Made by a program: the position numbers and the translations under genes
Shown: one piece after another, positions 25,401 through 34,170 of the stretch
How positions within the stretch are numbered: the stretch's first letter is position 1
How the letters are laid out: each line of letters opens with the position of its first letter
The notes under the pieces: model-generated
Databases searched by the model: none
What the model was told of the DNA's origin: nothing
What the model saw: the letters and a program-made list of their open reading frames with translations, nothing else
From: Niebla homalea
Taxonomy: Eukaryota > Ascomycota > Lecanoromycetes > Lecanorales > Ramalinaceae
Assembly: GCA_019925105.1 (NCBI GenBank)
Contig: JAHGAU010000027.1
Span: 620,001 to 684,000, forward strand
DNA length: 64,000 bases
Direction: 5' to 3'

Positions 25401-27734
25401 AAACTATATTAAGCTTATAATTATACATTTATATACCTTATAAAAGGAATATAGAAATTATTATAAATTTAAAGGTTTTTAATAAGAAAATAATAATATA
25501 TTTATTATTATAGCTCATTATTAAAAATATATTATTAACCTTAAAACCAATAACTTTTACCGATAATAACGCGGCTTATTATAAGGGTAAATACGTATTA
25601 AATAGGTTTAAAAAACCTAATAAAAATGAATTTATATTAATTTATACTTATCCGGTTCCTTAAAATAAAGGAGAAAATTATAATATAAATCCCGTAAATC
25701 TAAATTTTCCCTAAGTTAATAATAAAGTTTTTAATTAAATAAAATAAAATAGGAAAAAAATATTATTAAAATCTATAAAGTAATAAATAGAATATTTATT
25801 TAAAAAAGAATTTAAAAAAACTTATTAAAGACTTTAAAAACGTTAAAAATCCTATAAATCATAAAAATTATAATAATAATAAGGCTTTTAATTTATTTTT
25901 ATTAAAAGGAATTAACGTCTTTATTTTACTTAAAGATATTTATAATTTTATCCCGGCTTATTAATAAACGGATAAGACCTTATTAATACCGGGATATATT
26001 CCGGAAGATAAAATAAATATAAATAACGATATCGATAATAAACTTAAAATTAACCGCTTTTATTAAAATTATTATTATTATAATCTTTACGTATTTAATA
26101 TTAATTTTAATAATACCGTTTTTATTATTATAATTTATACTAATTTACTTATTTATTAATAAGCTATAAATTCCCCGGATCGATTTAAATAAATTAAGAT
26201 TATTAATAAAAAAATTACGAACTTATTATTAAATAATATTTAAAAGTTTATAAATAAACTAAAAGATTATAAATTTATTAATTTTAAATAGATATTTAAG
26301 AAAAATTTTTTTACTTTAAACCTTATTAATAAATATAAAATAAGGCTTATTATAAAAGGTTTTATTTAAAAGTAAAATATTAATTATAAAGAAATCTTCT
26401 TATTTACTTTAAGGTATAAGTCGTTCCGTTTACTTTTAATACTTACGGTTATCTATAGACTTTAACTATAACTCTTAAATATTATTATTATATACTTAAA
26501 TAATAATTTAAATAAAGAAATCTATATAAGTATCCTTAAAAGTATTTTAATAACTTAATAAAATATTAATAAATATCTCCGTTTATTTAAAGGTTTTTAT
26601 AAGCTTAAATAATTAAAAAGGATTTAAATTAAGAAATTTTAATTATAACTTTATAACTTTATTTTTATTTTTATTTAAATTAATCTATACGTTTTTATTA
26701 AGAAATTTAAATAAAAAACGTATTTAATAACTTTTTATATTAATAATATTATTATTATTATTAAAAGCTTAAAAATTTATAAATAAATAAAAAATTATTT
26801 AACTTTAATATTTAAGCTTATTAAAAAAAACTTATTAAAGATAATCTTTAGAATATAAATTTCTTAAAATAACGATATTATAATTATAAATTAAATAAAC
26901 TATATTATAAATATCCTTAAAAAATATTATATAATAAATTATAATAATATTAATACCTTAATAAATAAATATAAAAGTATATAAATAACTTAATTTAATA
27001 AATAATAAATAAATTAATATATTTATTAATAATTTTTTAATAAGCTTATATTTTTTTAAATTATTATCTGTTTAAATTTAACTTTTTAAATCTTAAATTT
27101 AAGTTAATTTTATAATAATTCCGTTATTTAATATTAAAATTATTTAATATAGGTACTTAAATATTTAAAGAATATATTAGATTTAAGCTTATATTTTTAA
27201 CGTAATAACAGATTACCTAAATACTTTATAAATATTATATTTATTAATAATAAAAATAATAAGAGATCGTTATATAACTTTATAATATTAAATACCGGTA
27301 TAATATACGTATAATATATTCGGAAATAACGTATTATTGCTATTTTTACCGTAAAAGCCGAATATATAGCTTTTTCTAAAGGGTATAAGGTAAGTATTTA
27401 ATTTATAAAGTGGATTAATGAGACCGGATTCTTTAAAAATTACGGGTTTATTATTCTATTTAATAATAATAACGGTAATATCTCCCTTATTAAGAACTTA
27501 AAGAATTACTCGCGGATTAAGTATATTAACGTTTAATATTACTTTATTTAAGAAAAAATATAAGAAAACTTTATTTTAATAAAGTATATTAATATTAAGG
27601 ATTAATTTATAAATATTATAATAAAGCCCTTATTAAAATAACCCTTTAAAATAAATTAATTAAAGCTTAAATTATATTTAATAGATTAATAATAATATTA
27701 TTATCGTGGATTTATTGCAGCTTTAAAAAGGGAG

Positions 27735-28011
27735 TAATATATAAGGGTATTCTGCGGTTATCTTAGCAGCCTTTATATTAAAGACCCTATCGCATAAAGG
27801 CCTACCAGACGGCCTTTTATTAATGGTATTATAGGTATACCGGTGTATAAGGTGCGGTGAGTATACGGTTATTAAACGGTCCTTGGGATGGACACAAATA
27901 CGGTCGTTGTCACAGTGTAATTAGACAAGCATAGTGGTAGACTCAATACAAGTGATTCGGCTTACTCACCCTTCCCCCTGCACACTGCACCCAATTGCGC
28001 ATATTGCATCA
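27735..28011 (+). repeat. 3' LTR of the Copia element
   Basis: 277 bp. The first ~150 bases are RIP-mutated; from about 27888 on it is unmutated, the mirror image of the 5' LTR. Confidence 0.9.
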
Positions 28012-28016
28012 AAAAG

Positions 28017-28529
28017 CCAAAGAAAAAAAATCCCCCCTCCAAAAATGATCGGCTTCGGAACAATAATGATCCCGAAATGAAGCCTTTCTCTGTATCTGCC
28101 AGTTCTATTACTCTCATCCATACTCCACCTGGCTTTCCATGTCTGTCTGGATCACGGGTGGAGTCCCTGGCCTTGACGAGCAAGCAACATCATCATGATT
28201 GGATTTAAAGCCAAAGACTTGGATATGCGGCTGGGGGAGCTGCGGAGCTGCCATCCTTTCGAAGGAGCTGCAGCCAATGAATAACAAATAAAGCAAAGAG
28301 ATGAGCAAACAATTCCTATCCGAGACAATCCTTTCATGTCCTTTGCCAATCTCTTCCCTGCATCTTATTGGAATGACTGCTCCCACCCGACAAGATGTCG
28401 ACATTTTCCAAATCCATACCCTGCTCCTGGGTGCACCCACGACGCTGCAACCGACTTCCCTTGTATAATCTTGCTAAGGGTCGAAAGGCCCAACGAGAGC
28501 TGGCTAGAGGTGGCTAGAAGTGGGCGGGC
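28017..28529. other. Intergenic GC-normal DNA; no gene assigned
   Basis: Starts with an A-rich then C-rich run (AAAGAAAAAAAATCCCCCC). Short minus-strand open frames exist, but they lack motifs and overlap one another. Probably the upstream region of the gene starting at 28530 or 28767. Confidence 0.4.
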
Positions 28530-30488
28530 ATGACGCCAAAGCAGTCACTCGAGGCCCTGGTGTGGAGGAAGCATCAAGAGCGAGCACCGACGTTAGCAGC
28601 CGAATATGCAAGAGGTGAGCAAACTTTCTCTCCTGACCAACCAAATCATGCCACCTCCACCTCCAGCAGCATCCAGCAGCGTCTAGCAGCGTCCAGCATC
28701 TCTCCCCATCCTACCCCTGGGGGCCTTCACTGCCGACAATCCACCATCTGGCTTACTGGAGTAAAGATGGACCAAGCAGCCAGACCGCGCCGTCAATCAC
28801 CCAGAGAGATCCCGAATGTCGACCGTATCACGCCGCAGTCCAGATCCAAGGTGGTCTCAACATCGCAGCTTGGAGGATCTGGAGTGGTTAATCAAGGACG
28901 GGCATGGCCTGGTGAACGTCGACAACAGCTTGGCCGGACAGACTTGCTGACGAATGTTGCCAACCTAGCCCCTCCTCCTCCTCAACAACAAAGCCGATCC
29001 TCCCTCTACCCTCCTCATCCTTCCAATCTCCAGACGCCACCGTCCTCATCTCGCAACCCCGATCGATCTCAGCCTTTGACAGGAGGAGGACATGGTCCTG
29101 TCAATCGAGCCTCTGCCTCATCACCACTCAATCCCCTTCACACTTCCCCCTTGCCCAATGGCAATCAAGGCGTCTCTGGAAGACGAGGGCAGTCTGTGCA
29201 TGCGAGCAATCCTGATCCACCTGTGGCGCCGGCGCCTCCAAGAAGGAATACCCAGCGATCACGATCAAGAGGAAGAGGAGCCGATCCCAATGGAACAAGG
29301 CAGCAGCAGCAGCGGTCAGGCGGTGACACCCCCAGTCGGACCATGCGTGAGCCGTCCAGGTGTCGTGAACCCGGTCAAAGAAGACCACCGCCTGATCCTC
29401 CCGGATCCCAAGACCCACAATCACTACCAACTCGAGACGATCCCAAACCGACACCCTCACCCAACCATGACTCAGATGAATCTCACGAGGTGGTGCCTGG
29501 CGGTATAACCAATAGCGTCCGAACGGGCTTCAACCGAATGCGAGACCTGAAGCCAACCAACACCCTCTTCTTGGTGAGTGAAAGATTGAACATAAGAAAT
29601 CTACATCTCCATTGGCCTCTACCCCCACCCCTACAACGTAACGCTAGGCGGAGCAGCTCGATGACCACGAACAACCCTTGCGCTGTCGGGTTCGCTCTTC
29701 TGGTGGGCCTGCTGGCCATAATCCTGACCCTCTTCTTGTCTTTTAAAGAACGTGACAACAGGGGTACATCGGGTCTTGTTCAGCCTACTACAGATTCATT
29801 CACCTCTACAATTACGGAGCCTCCCAACATTTTACCTCTCGCCCAATTGGGAGATGAAATCTCATGTACGGCCGAATTCTACGGTAACACCGGCGCCGGT
29901 GGTGCCGCCGAGTCGCTCAAGGATGTCAAGACCAAGACGGATGCTGTCCTCAAGCAAGTCTTAGACGACCTTGCTACCTTGAGCGAGCATGATCAAATCC
30001 ATCATCCCCAGGGGAAGCGAGAAGGATCACGACAAGTGCGAGAAAAGCTAGCCAGCCTCATTTGCCAAAGTGAGGGCCTCCACGCCACCCTTGGCGCCGC
30101 CAGGAAGGCCATTGACCGATTCGACGACCCTGGTCAGACTCGCAGCAGGACAAGAGAGAAGGCCTTCTACGACCGCGTCGTCTCCCTGAACACCGAGTAC
30201 ATCCCGAATGCTGTCACATCTCTCGAGCAAATCACCAAACATCTTCGCCATTGCAAAAGGGGACTGGAGGAGGCCGAAGGCATCTGGTGCCACATGGAAT
30301 GGCTGTCCTGGATGCGAAGCAAAAGCAGCCACGCGAGAGGGGATCAACTGACCGAGGAGGTAATAAGGGTCCTGAGGGAAACGCGAAGGGAATGGGCACG
30401 CGTCTGCCAGCAGGCACGGCGGGAATGGGAAGAGGATGTCAGGCATGTCTATAGGGGCACGGGGGGGGCTGGGAGGAGTGGAATCTGA
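28530..30488 (+). CDS. Proline/serine-rich single-pass membrane protein of unknown function
   Basis: 652 codons in one open frame. Residues 1-380 are low complexity, rich in Pro, Ser, Arg and Gln, with a 'RNTQRSRSRGRG' basic patch, and are probably disordered. Residues about 385-405 (CAVGFALLVGLLAIILTLFL) form one clear membrane helix followed by KER. Residues 430-650 are charged and helical with scattered Cys (coiled-coil-like, 'SLKDVKTKTDAVLKQVLDDL'). No signal peptide; probably the basic N-terminus is cytoplasmic and the helical C-terminus outside or lumenal, by the positive-inside rule. ATG at 28767 (codon 80) has a better context (AAGATGG) and may be the real start. A candidate 74-bp intron lies just before the membrane segment. 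I do not recognise the family. Confidence 0.65.
   Translation: MTPKQSLEALVWRKHQERAPTLAAEYARGEQTFSPDQPNHATSTSSSIQQRLAASSISPHPTPGGLHCRQSTIWLTGVKMDQAARPRRQSPREIPNVDRITPQSRSKVVSTSQLGGSGVVNQGRAWPGERRQQLGRTDLLTNVANLAPPPPQQQSRSSLYPPHPSNLQTPPSSSRNPDRSQPLTGGGHGPVNRASASSPLNPLHTSPLPNGNQGVSGRRGQSVHASNPDPPVAPAPPRRNTQRSRSRGRGADPNGTRQQQQRSGGDTPSRTMREPSRCREPGQRRPPPDPPGSQDPQSLPTRDDPKPTPSPNHDSDESHEVVPGGITNSVRTGFNRMRDLKPTNTLFLVSERLNIRNLHLHWPLPPPLQRNARRSSSMTTNNPCAVGFALLVGLLAIILTLFLSFKERDNRGTSGLVQPTTDSFTSTITEPPNILPLAQLGDEISCTAEFYGNTGAGGAAESLKDVKTKTDAVLKQVLDDLATLSEHDQIHHPQGKREGSRQVREKLASLICQSEGLHATLGAARKAIDRFDDPGQTRSRTREKAFYDRVVSLNTEYIPNAVTSLEQITKHLRHCKRGLEEAEGIWCHMEWLSWMRSKSSHARGDQLTEEVIRVLRETRREWARVCQQARREWEEDVRHVYRGTGGAGRSGI
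29574..29647 (+). other. Candidate intron inside the membrane-protein gene
   Basis: Donor GTGAGT and acceptor CGCTAG with a pyrimidine-rich middle, 74 bp. It is not a multiple of three: removal shifts the frame and ends translation about 30 codons later, before the membrane helix. Retention keeps the long frame. Confidence 0.4.
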
Positions 30489-30614
30489 TGGAGATGTACC
30501 TTCTTGGAGCATTGCCTCTCTCCATTCCGATTCCGCTTCCTTGGGACTCGGGAAGCAAGCCCCCTTTTTTCACTCCCAGGCCATCTCATACGGTCCCATC
30601 GACATGGCTGAAAA

Positions 30615-30646
30615 TCACTCGGCCGCCCCAATGGACGGCCGAGTGA
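30615..30646. repeat. Perfect 11-bp inverted repeat with 10-base loop
   Basis: TCACTCGGCCG pairs with CGGCCGAGTGA; the loop is CCCCAATGGA. It lies 127 bp past the upstream stop codon. Confidence 0.7.
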
Positions 30647-30737
30647 GTGACGGGTCGACCAAGCTGCATCCTTTACACAGTTGCTCATGGTGGGGGGAGT
30701 CCACGACCTATCAAGCTTGAGCCCAAGACTCTCTCTC

Positions 30738-30778
30738 TTTGTTCCCTCTTTGTTCCCTCTTTGTTCCCTCTTTGTCCC
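30738..30778. repeat. 11-bp tandem repeat (TTTGTTCCCTC)
   Basis: Three full copies and a partial fourth, in a pyrimidine-rich tract upstream of the next gene; possible promoter CT box. Confidence 0.75.
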
Positions 30779-30894
30779 ATTTCCTCCCCCTCTGTTCCAA
30801 GACCCTCAACTTGGCCTGACCGATTCTGACTGACCATCCCTTCTTTGGCACGCACCAATCCCGTACGTGTCATCGGGACAATGACACCGGGACA

Positions 30895-31929
30895 ATGACA
30901 CGACACGCTCCATCACGACACAGCACACTCATGGCGACATCCAAGTTATTCCTCCGTCACAACACACCATCACACGAACACCTTCGATCTCATCCGCAGA
31001 ACCCTCTTCCACCCAAGCATACCAACCGACACTACATGAACATGTCCTCCTGCCAGCTACGCTGCCCGTCCAACCCCGTCCTTACCGCCTCCGCAGCTAA
31101 CGCGTTCCTCGGCCGCTGCGTCAACGCTCTTTCTCCCTCGGCCCCTTTAACTTCCCTCGCTTGGCTCTACGCAAACTCGTGTACGGAATCCGTGTGTCAA
31201 GGCCTCGTTGATCACCACACCGCCGCACATACGACCGAAGACTTGCTGACCGCCCTCGATGCCGCGGTTGATAACGGCAATGTTCTGACACGCCTCGGCT
31301 TATGGCATGACGCAAAGTTGGTGCCAGAGGGCGAGCTGGCACCGTATTTCCAAGGCATCCTGGACGGCCTCACGACGGATGATGGGAGGTGGAGGGATGT
31401 GGGGTATGCCGTCGTTGTCCATGGGGGTGCCGTCTTTGCCGTCCTCACCGTGGCTGCCGTGGGTTGGAGATACGCATGGTGCCTTGCTAGCAGGCAAAGA
31501 TGTCAAGAATGGTTGATGGGGGTCGTGAGTCATCTCATGAGGCTGATTGGCGGGAGGAGGCAGCTGGGCAGTGCATCCGCTGCTGATCCATCAGCCCAGG
31601 CTGGAAATCATGCTGGAAATCAAAGTGAGGGCAGAAATGATGAGGAGGAGGGCAGAAATGATGAGGAGGAGGACGGGGACGAGGATGAGAATAACGAGGA
31701 GAATACCAACGACGATGACGACCGCAGCTCGGACTTCACCCCGCACGCTGAACGGCGCCAACCCAAGCGGGCAGCTAAAGCTAAGAGCAAGCCCGCTGCG
31801 ACTGCTGGGCAAAGAGGAAAGAAGCCAACATGCAAAACCGTGCAAGGAGCGAAGATAGTCAAGGCCGCGGCCAATCCGCCAAGGGGCAGGGGCAAGGGCA
31901 GACCCGCAAAGGGACGCGCGCAGGGATAG
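30895..31929 (+). CDS. Predicted membrane protein with acidic tract and AT-hook-like tail, unknown function
   Basis: 344 residues. Residues 53-101 contain five Cys (C53, C57, C75, C96, C101) in a compact, mostly helical region. A membrane helix is likely at about 169-192 (GYAVVVHGGAVFAVLTVAAVGW). Residues 244-277 are strongly acidic (EGRNDEEEGRNDEEEDGDED) and contain a 21-bp DNA repeat. Residues 286-344 are strongly basic, ending in 'PRGRGKGRPAKGR', which resembles AT-hook cores (RGRP/GRP flanked by basic residues). One membrane helix with a nucleic-acid-binding type tail is an odd pairing; a nuclear-envelope location is one possibility, but only inference. Start could also be Met13 or Met50. 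The gene is tail-to-tail with the minus-strand metalloprotein gene, 197 bp apart. Family not recognised. Confidence 0.6.
   Translation: MTRHAPSRHSTLMATSKLFLRHNTPSHEHLRSHPQNPLPPKHTNRHYMNMSSCQLRCPSNPVLTASAANAFLGRCVNALSPSAPLTSLAWLYANSCTESVCQGLVDHHTAAHTTEDLLTALDAAVDNGNVLTRLGLWHDAKLVPEGELAPYFQGILDGLTTDDGRWRDVGYAVVVHGGAVFAVLTVAAVGWRYAWCLASRQRCQEWLMGVVSHLMRLIGGRRQLGSASAADPSAQAGNHAGNQSEGRNDEEEGRNDEEEDGDEDENNEENTNDDDDRSSDFTPHAERRQPKRAAKAKSKPAATAGQRGKKPTCKTVQGAKIVKAAANPPRGRGKGRPAKGRAQG
31627..31668 (+). repeat. 21-bp tandem duplication in the acidic tract
   Basis: Two exact copies of a 21-bp unit beginning GAGGGCAGAAATGATGAGGA, in frame, encoding EGRNDEE twice. Confidence 0.85.
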
Positions 31930-32126
31930 ATAGGGGGTGAGGTTAAGAGAAAAGGTGAACTGGGGGGAGAGACGAGAGACGAAAGACGAGTGACGAGACC
32001 TGAGGGAGGGAGATGGAGGGAGATGGCAGGGGTGGGTGACGAATGTATAATATGATTGTAGATAATAGAACTTCTTTTCCAGTTCAGCTAAGCAACCATC
32101 CCCCAGGCATGGTCTTCCTCCATATT

Positions 32127-33737
32127 TTACCCAACTGGTTGACCCGCTGGATGGCCATTCCCGCCGGCACCACAACAGTGCCCCCCCACGATCTCGCAAA
32201 GGCCCGTCATCCTGACCCCGGCCACTTTCTTGTTCTTGTCCCCTTGGGTCAAGCGATGCAGCGTCCAAGCCTGCAGCTCCGCCCACACCGCGTCCTCGAG
32301 GCCGAGATCCCACTTGCCCCATGCCCACGAATCCGTTCTTGTGTCATCATCGTCCGTATGGCCCGTGGTGGTGGTGGTGGAGGAGAACCACCACCAGCTC
32401 TGGCTCTTCTTCTTCTTCCTGCTTCTTGTCTTGCTTTTCTTCTTCTTGCTTCCCACTGTGGTGGATGATGCCCCTTCCTCCTCCTCATCATCATCATCAT
32501 CATCAGCATCATTGTTGTGGTGGTGATAGTGGTGGTGGTGGTGACGACTGACACGATGGTGAGACCCCAAGACCTCGGCCGCGCTCGCCTCCACGGCGGT
32601 GGCCACACGCTGAAACGCGGCGCCGTGGCCGGTCCAGCCCAGCCCCTCGGACAGACTGCGCATGCGACAGGGCACCGGCGTCGCGAGCGTGGTGACGCCG
32701 CCTCCGCTCCGACCATGAGAGGAGCCGGCGGCGGCGGCGGCGGCGGCGGCATGATAAGTGTTGAACTTGGAGCACACGCCGCACTGGTACAGCAGGAAAT
32801 AGGCGTGCACCATCTCGTGGAGCAGGGTGGCCAGCACTTGTTGGATGAGAGTCGGGGTCCAGTAGTAGTAGCCCATCACCACCCCTCCTCCTCCACTATC
32901 ACTACTACTACCACCACCACTACCACCACCACTACCTTCAATATTGTCTGCCTCTTTCTGGCCATGGCCATGGCGATCCCGGCGAGAAGGAGGAGGAGGA
33001 CGGGTCGACGGGGGACGAGGAGGACGGTAGATGCGCGGTCGGGTCATGTCGATTGTGACGAGCGTGGTGGGTTTGGGGACGAGGTAGGGCGTGCCGGTGC
33101 GCGGGTGGAGATCCCTCGTCGGAGGGTTTTGGAGGGTGGGGTCGTCGGTATAATACGTTTGGGCGAGGTATTTCACTTCCTCCTCCACTGGAACGGTCCA
33201 GCGCAGGGAGGTGTGGCGGGCGAGGGAGGAGCCGAAGAAGAGGTCGTCGAAAGCGTGGAGGAAGCAGTCGAGTGGGAAGGAGAAGTAGTCGTCGCTCACG
33301 TTGTTGTTGTCGCCCTGGTAATGGGAGGAGGAGGGAATCAACTCGACCAGGGGGGGAAAGGGGCAGGAGTGCCATTGATCAAGACCCCTCCGACCCCTCC
33401 TCTGTTCATTCATTGGTAGGTTGGCGATCAGGAGGTCGGCTAGGTCCGTGACCGAGTACCCCTTAAGCGATTCCAAGCTGGTTCGAGGGGTCAGGTAGTG
33501 ACTGAATGGGTGGTGGTGGTGGTTGGGATGGGATGTTGGATGATGGAGAGGGAAGGATGGTATATCCTGATGAAGGGATTTGGCCCGCCGGTGTTCGCAG
33601 TGACAATCGGGGCAAGGATAGAAGGAATCCACCAATGCTCTGAACCGATGGAGCAAGAAGCAAAGACTGCAGATAATGATGGCATTGCGGAGGAGCCAGG
33701 CCGAGAAGGCGGTTGTTTGCCTGGGTGGTGGAACCAT
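32127..33737 (-). CDS. SprT-like zinc metalloprotein
   Basis: 536 residues. 'LATLLHEMVHAYFLLYQCG' gives the HExxH zinc site (His307, Glu308, His311). 'GLGWTGHGAAFQRVATAVE' supplies the third ligand (His371). HExxH followed by GHG..F is the SprT-like arrangement, known from Spartan/Wss1-type DNA-protein crosslink proteases and many fungal SprT-like proteins. 'YYYWTPTLIQQ' before it fits the strand leading into the active site. The core is split and followed by low-complexity runs: Pro/Arg (232-252), Gly/Ser (268-286), Ala (329-337), His (399-407), Asp/Glu (410-421) and Lys (431-444). The first ~108 residues look weakly coding (hydrophobic patch 11-30, CPDCHC at 42-47); Met109 or an upstream ATG at 33768 in another frame via an intron are alternatives. 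Substrate unknown. Confidence 0.72.
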   Translation of the reverse strand: MVPPPRQTTAFSAWLLRNAIIICSLCFLLHRFRALVDSFYPCPDCHCEHRRAKSLHQDIPSFPLHHPTSHPNHHHHPFSHYLTPRTSLESLKGYSVTDLADLLIANLPMNEQRRGRRGLDQWHSCPFPPLVELIPSSSHYQGDNNNVSDDYFSFPLDCFLHAFDDLFFGSSLARHTSLRWTVPVEEEVKYLAQTYYTDDPTLQNPPTRDLHPRTGTPYLVPKPTTLVTIDMTRPRIYRPPRPPSTRPPPPSRRDRHGHGQKEADNIEGSGGGSGGGSSSDSGGGGVVMGYYYWTPTLIQQVLATLLHEMVHAYFLLYQCGVCSKFNTYHAAAAAAAAGSSHGRSGGGVTTLATPVPCRMRSLSEGLGWTGHGAAFQRVATAVEASAAEVLGSHHRVSRHHHHHYHHHNNDADDDDDDEEEEGASSTTVGSKKKKSKTRSRKKKKSQSWWWFSSTTTTTGHTDDDDTRTDSWAWGKWDLGLEDAVWAELQAWTLHRLTQGDKNKKVAGVRMTGLCEIVGGHCCGAGGNGHPAGQPVG

Positions 33738-34170
33738 TGGAAGAAGACATCGACAAGACAGTCTTCACCGAGTCATGACTGAACTGAGGCCATGATGAAG
33801 GTCAAGACAGAGTCCGCCAGGATGGATGCATTCGGTCTGTGGCAGACAAAGCGGTGGGGAAAGGAACTATGGGCAAGATCTGTTGTCCATATTTGTAATA
33901 TTCATGGGAGGCTGCATCCGGCGGCTGGACACATAAATGGACTTCCACCTTTCGGTTGACTTTGTATGCTCTTTTTATGTATCCTTATAGACCTCTTACG
34001 GCGCTTTGCCGTCCGTAGGGTAGAGTAATTAAAGATTGCGTTACTACCGGGATGCATTAAGACGGATAATAATGATAATATTATAATATACGAAGAAGAA
34101 GAAAATCAGAAGCACATCCAAATTGGGGAGAAGATGGATATACCCGGGCCCGGATAAACGTGCCCCCATC
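33738..34170. other. Right edge of GC-normal island; no gene
   Basis: Upstream region of the SprT-like gene, then a transition near 34020-34170 where RIP-type sequence mixes with normal sequence. A GC-rich imperfect hairpin (TTACGGCGCTTTGCCGTCCG) is at about 33997. Nothing else recognised. Confidence 0.4.

Larger units (their letters stand above)
22205..28011 (+). mobile_element. Complete Copia LTR retrotransposon, RIP-inactivated
   Basis: 5807 bp with 277-bp LTRs and a 5-bp target duplication AAAAG (22200-22204 and 28012-28016). The LTR ends are inverted: TGATGCA...TGCATCA. Order on plus: gag with a decayed CCHC knuckle near 23467-23511; protease 'W-I-I-D-S-G' (as IINSG) near 24142-24165; integrase with 'P-E-Q-N-x-V-A-E-R-F-N' at 25106-25138; RT with 'YKARLVxKGF...DYEETF' at about 26334-26412 and Y-V-D-D (YINN) at 26736-26747; RNase H with 'T-x-E-A-E-Y-I-A' near 27345-27375. 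Integrase before RT defines Copia (Pseudoviridae). A purine-rich tract AAAAAGGGAG (27725-27734) precedes the 3' LTR. Interior codons are saturated with stops. Confidence 0.92.
30489..30894. other. Intergenic region between two plus-strand genes
   Basis: Holds an 11-bp perfect hairpin (30615-30646), a CT-rich tandem repeat (30738-30778) and GACAATGACAC repeats near 30878-30901. It probably contains the terminator of the upstream gene and the promoter of the downstream one. Confidence 0.5.

Noticed and set aside
29092..29508. 138-codon alternative plus-strand frame within the membrane-protein gene
   Set aside because: Shadow frame of the Pro/Ser/Gln-rich coding region; the longer frame carries the membrane helix and continues to 30488.
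32517..33419. 300-codon plus-strand frame opposite the SprT-like gene
   Set aside because: Composed of complementary GTG/GGT runs; the minus strand has the HExxH and GHG zinc motifs.
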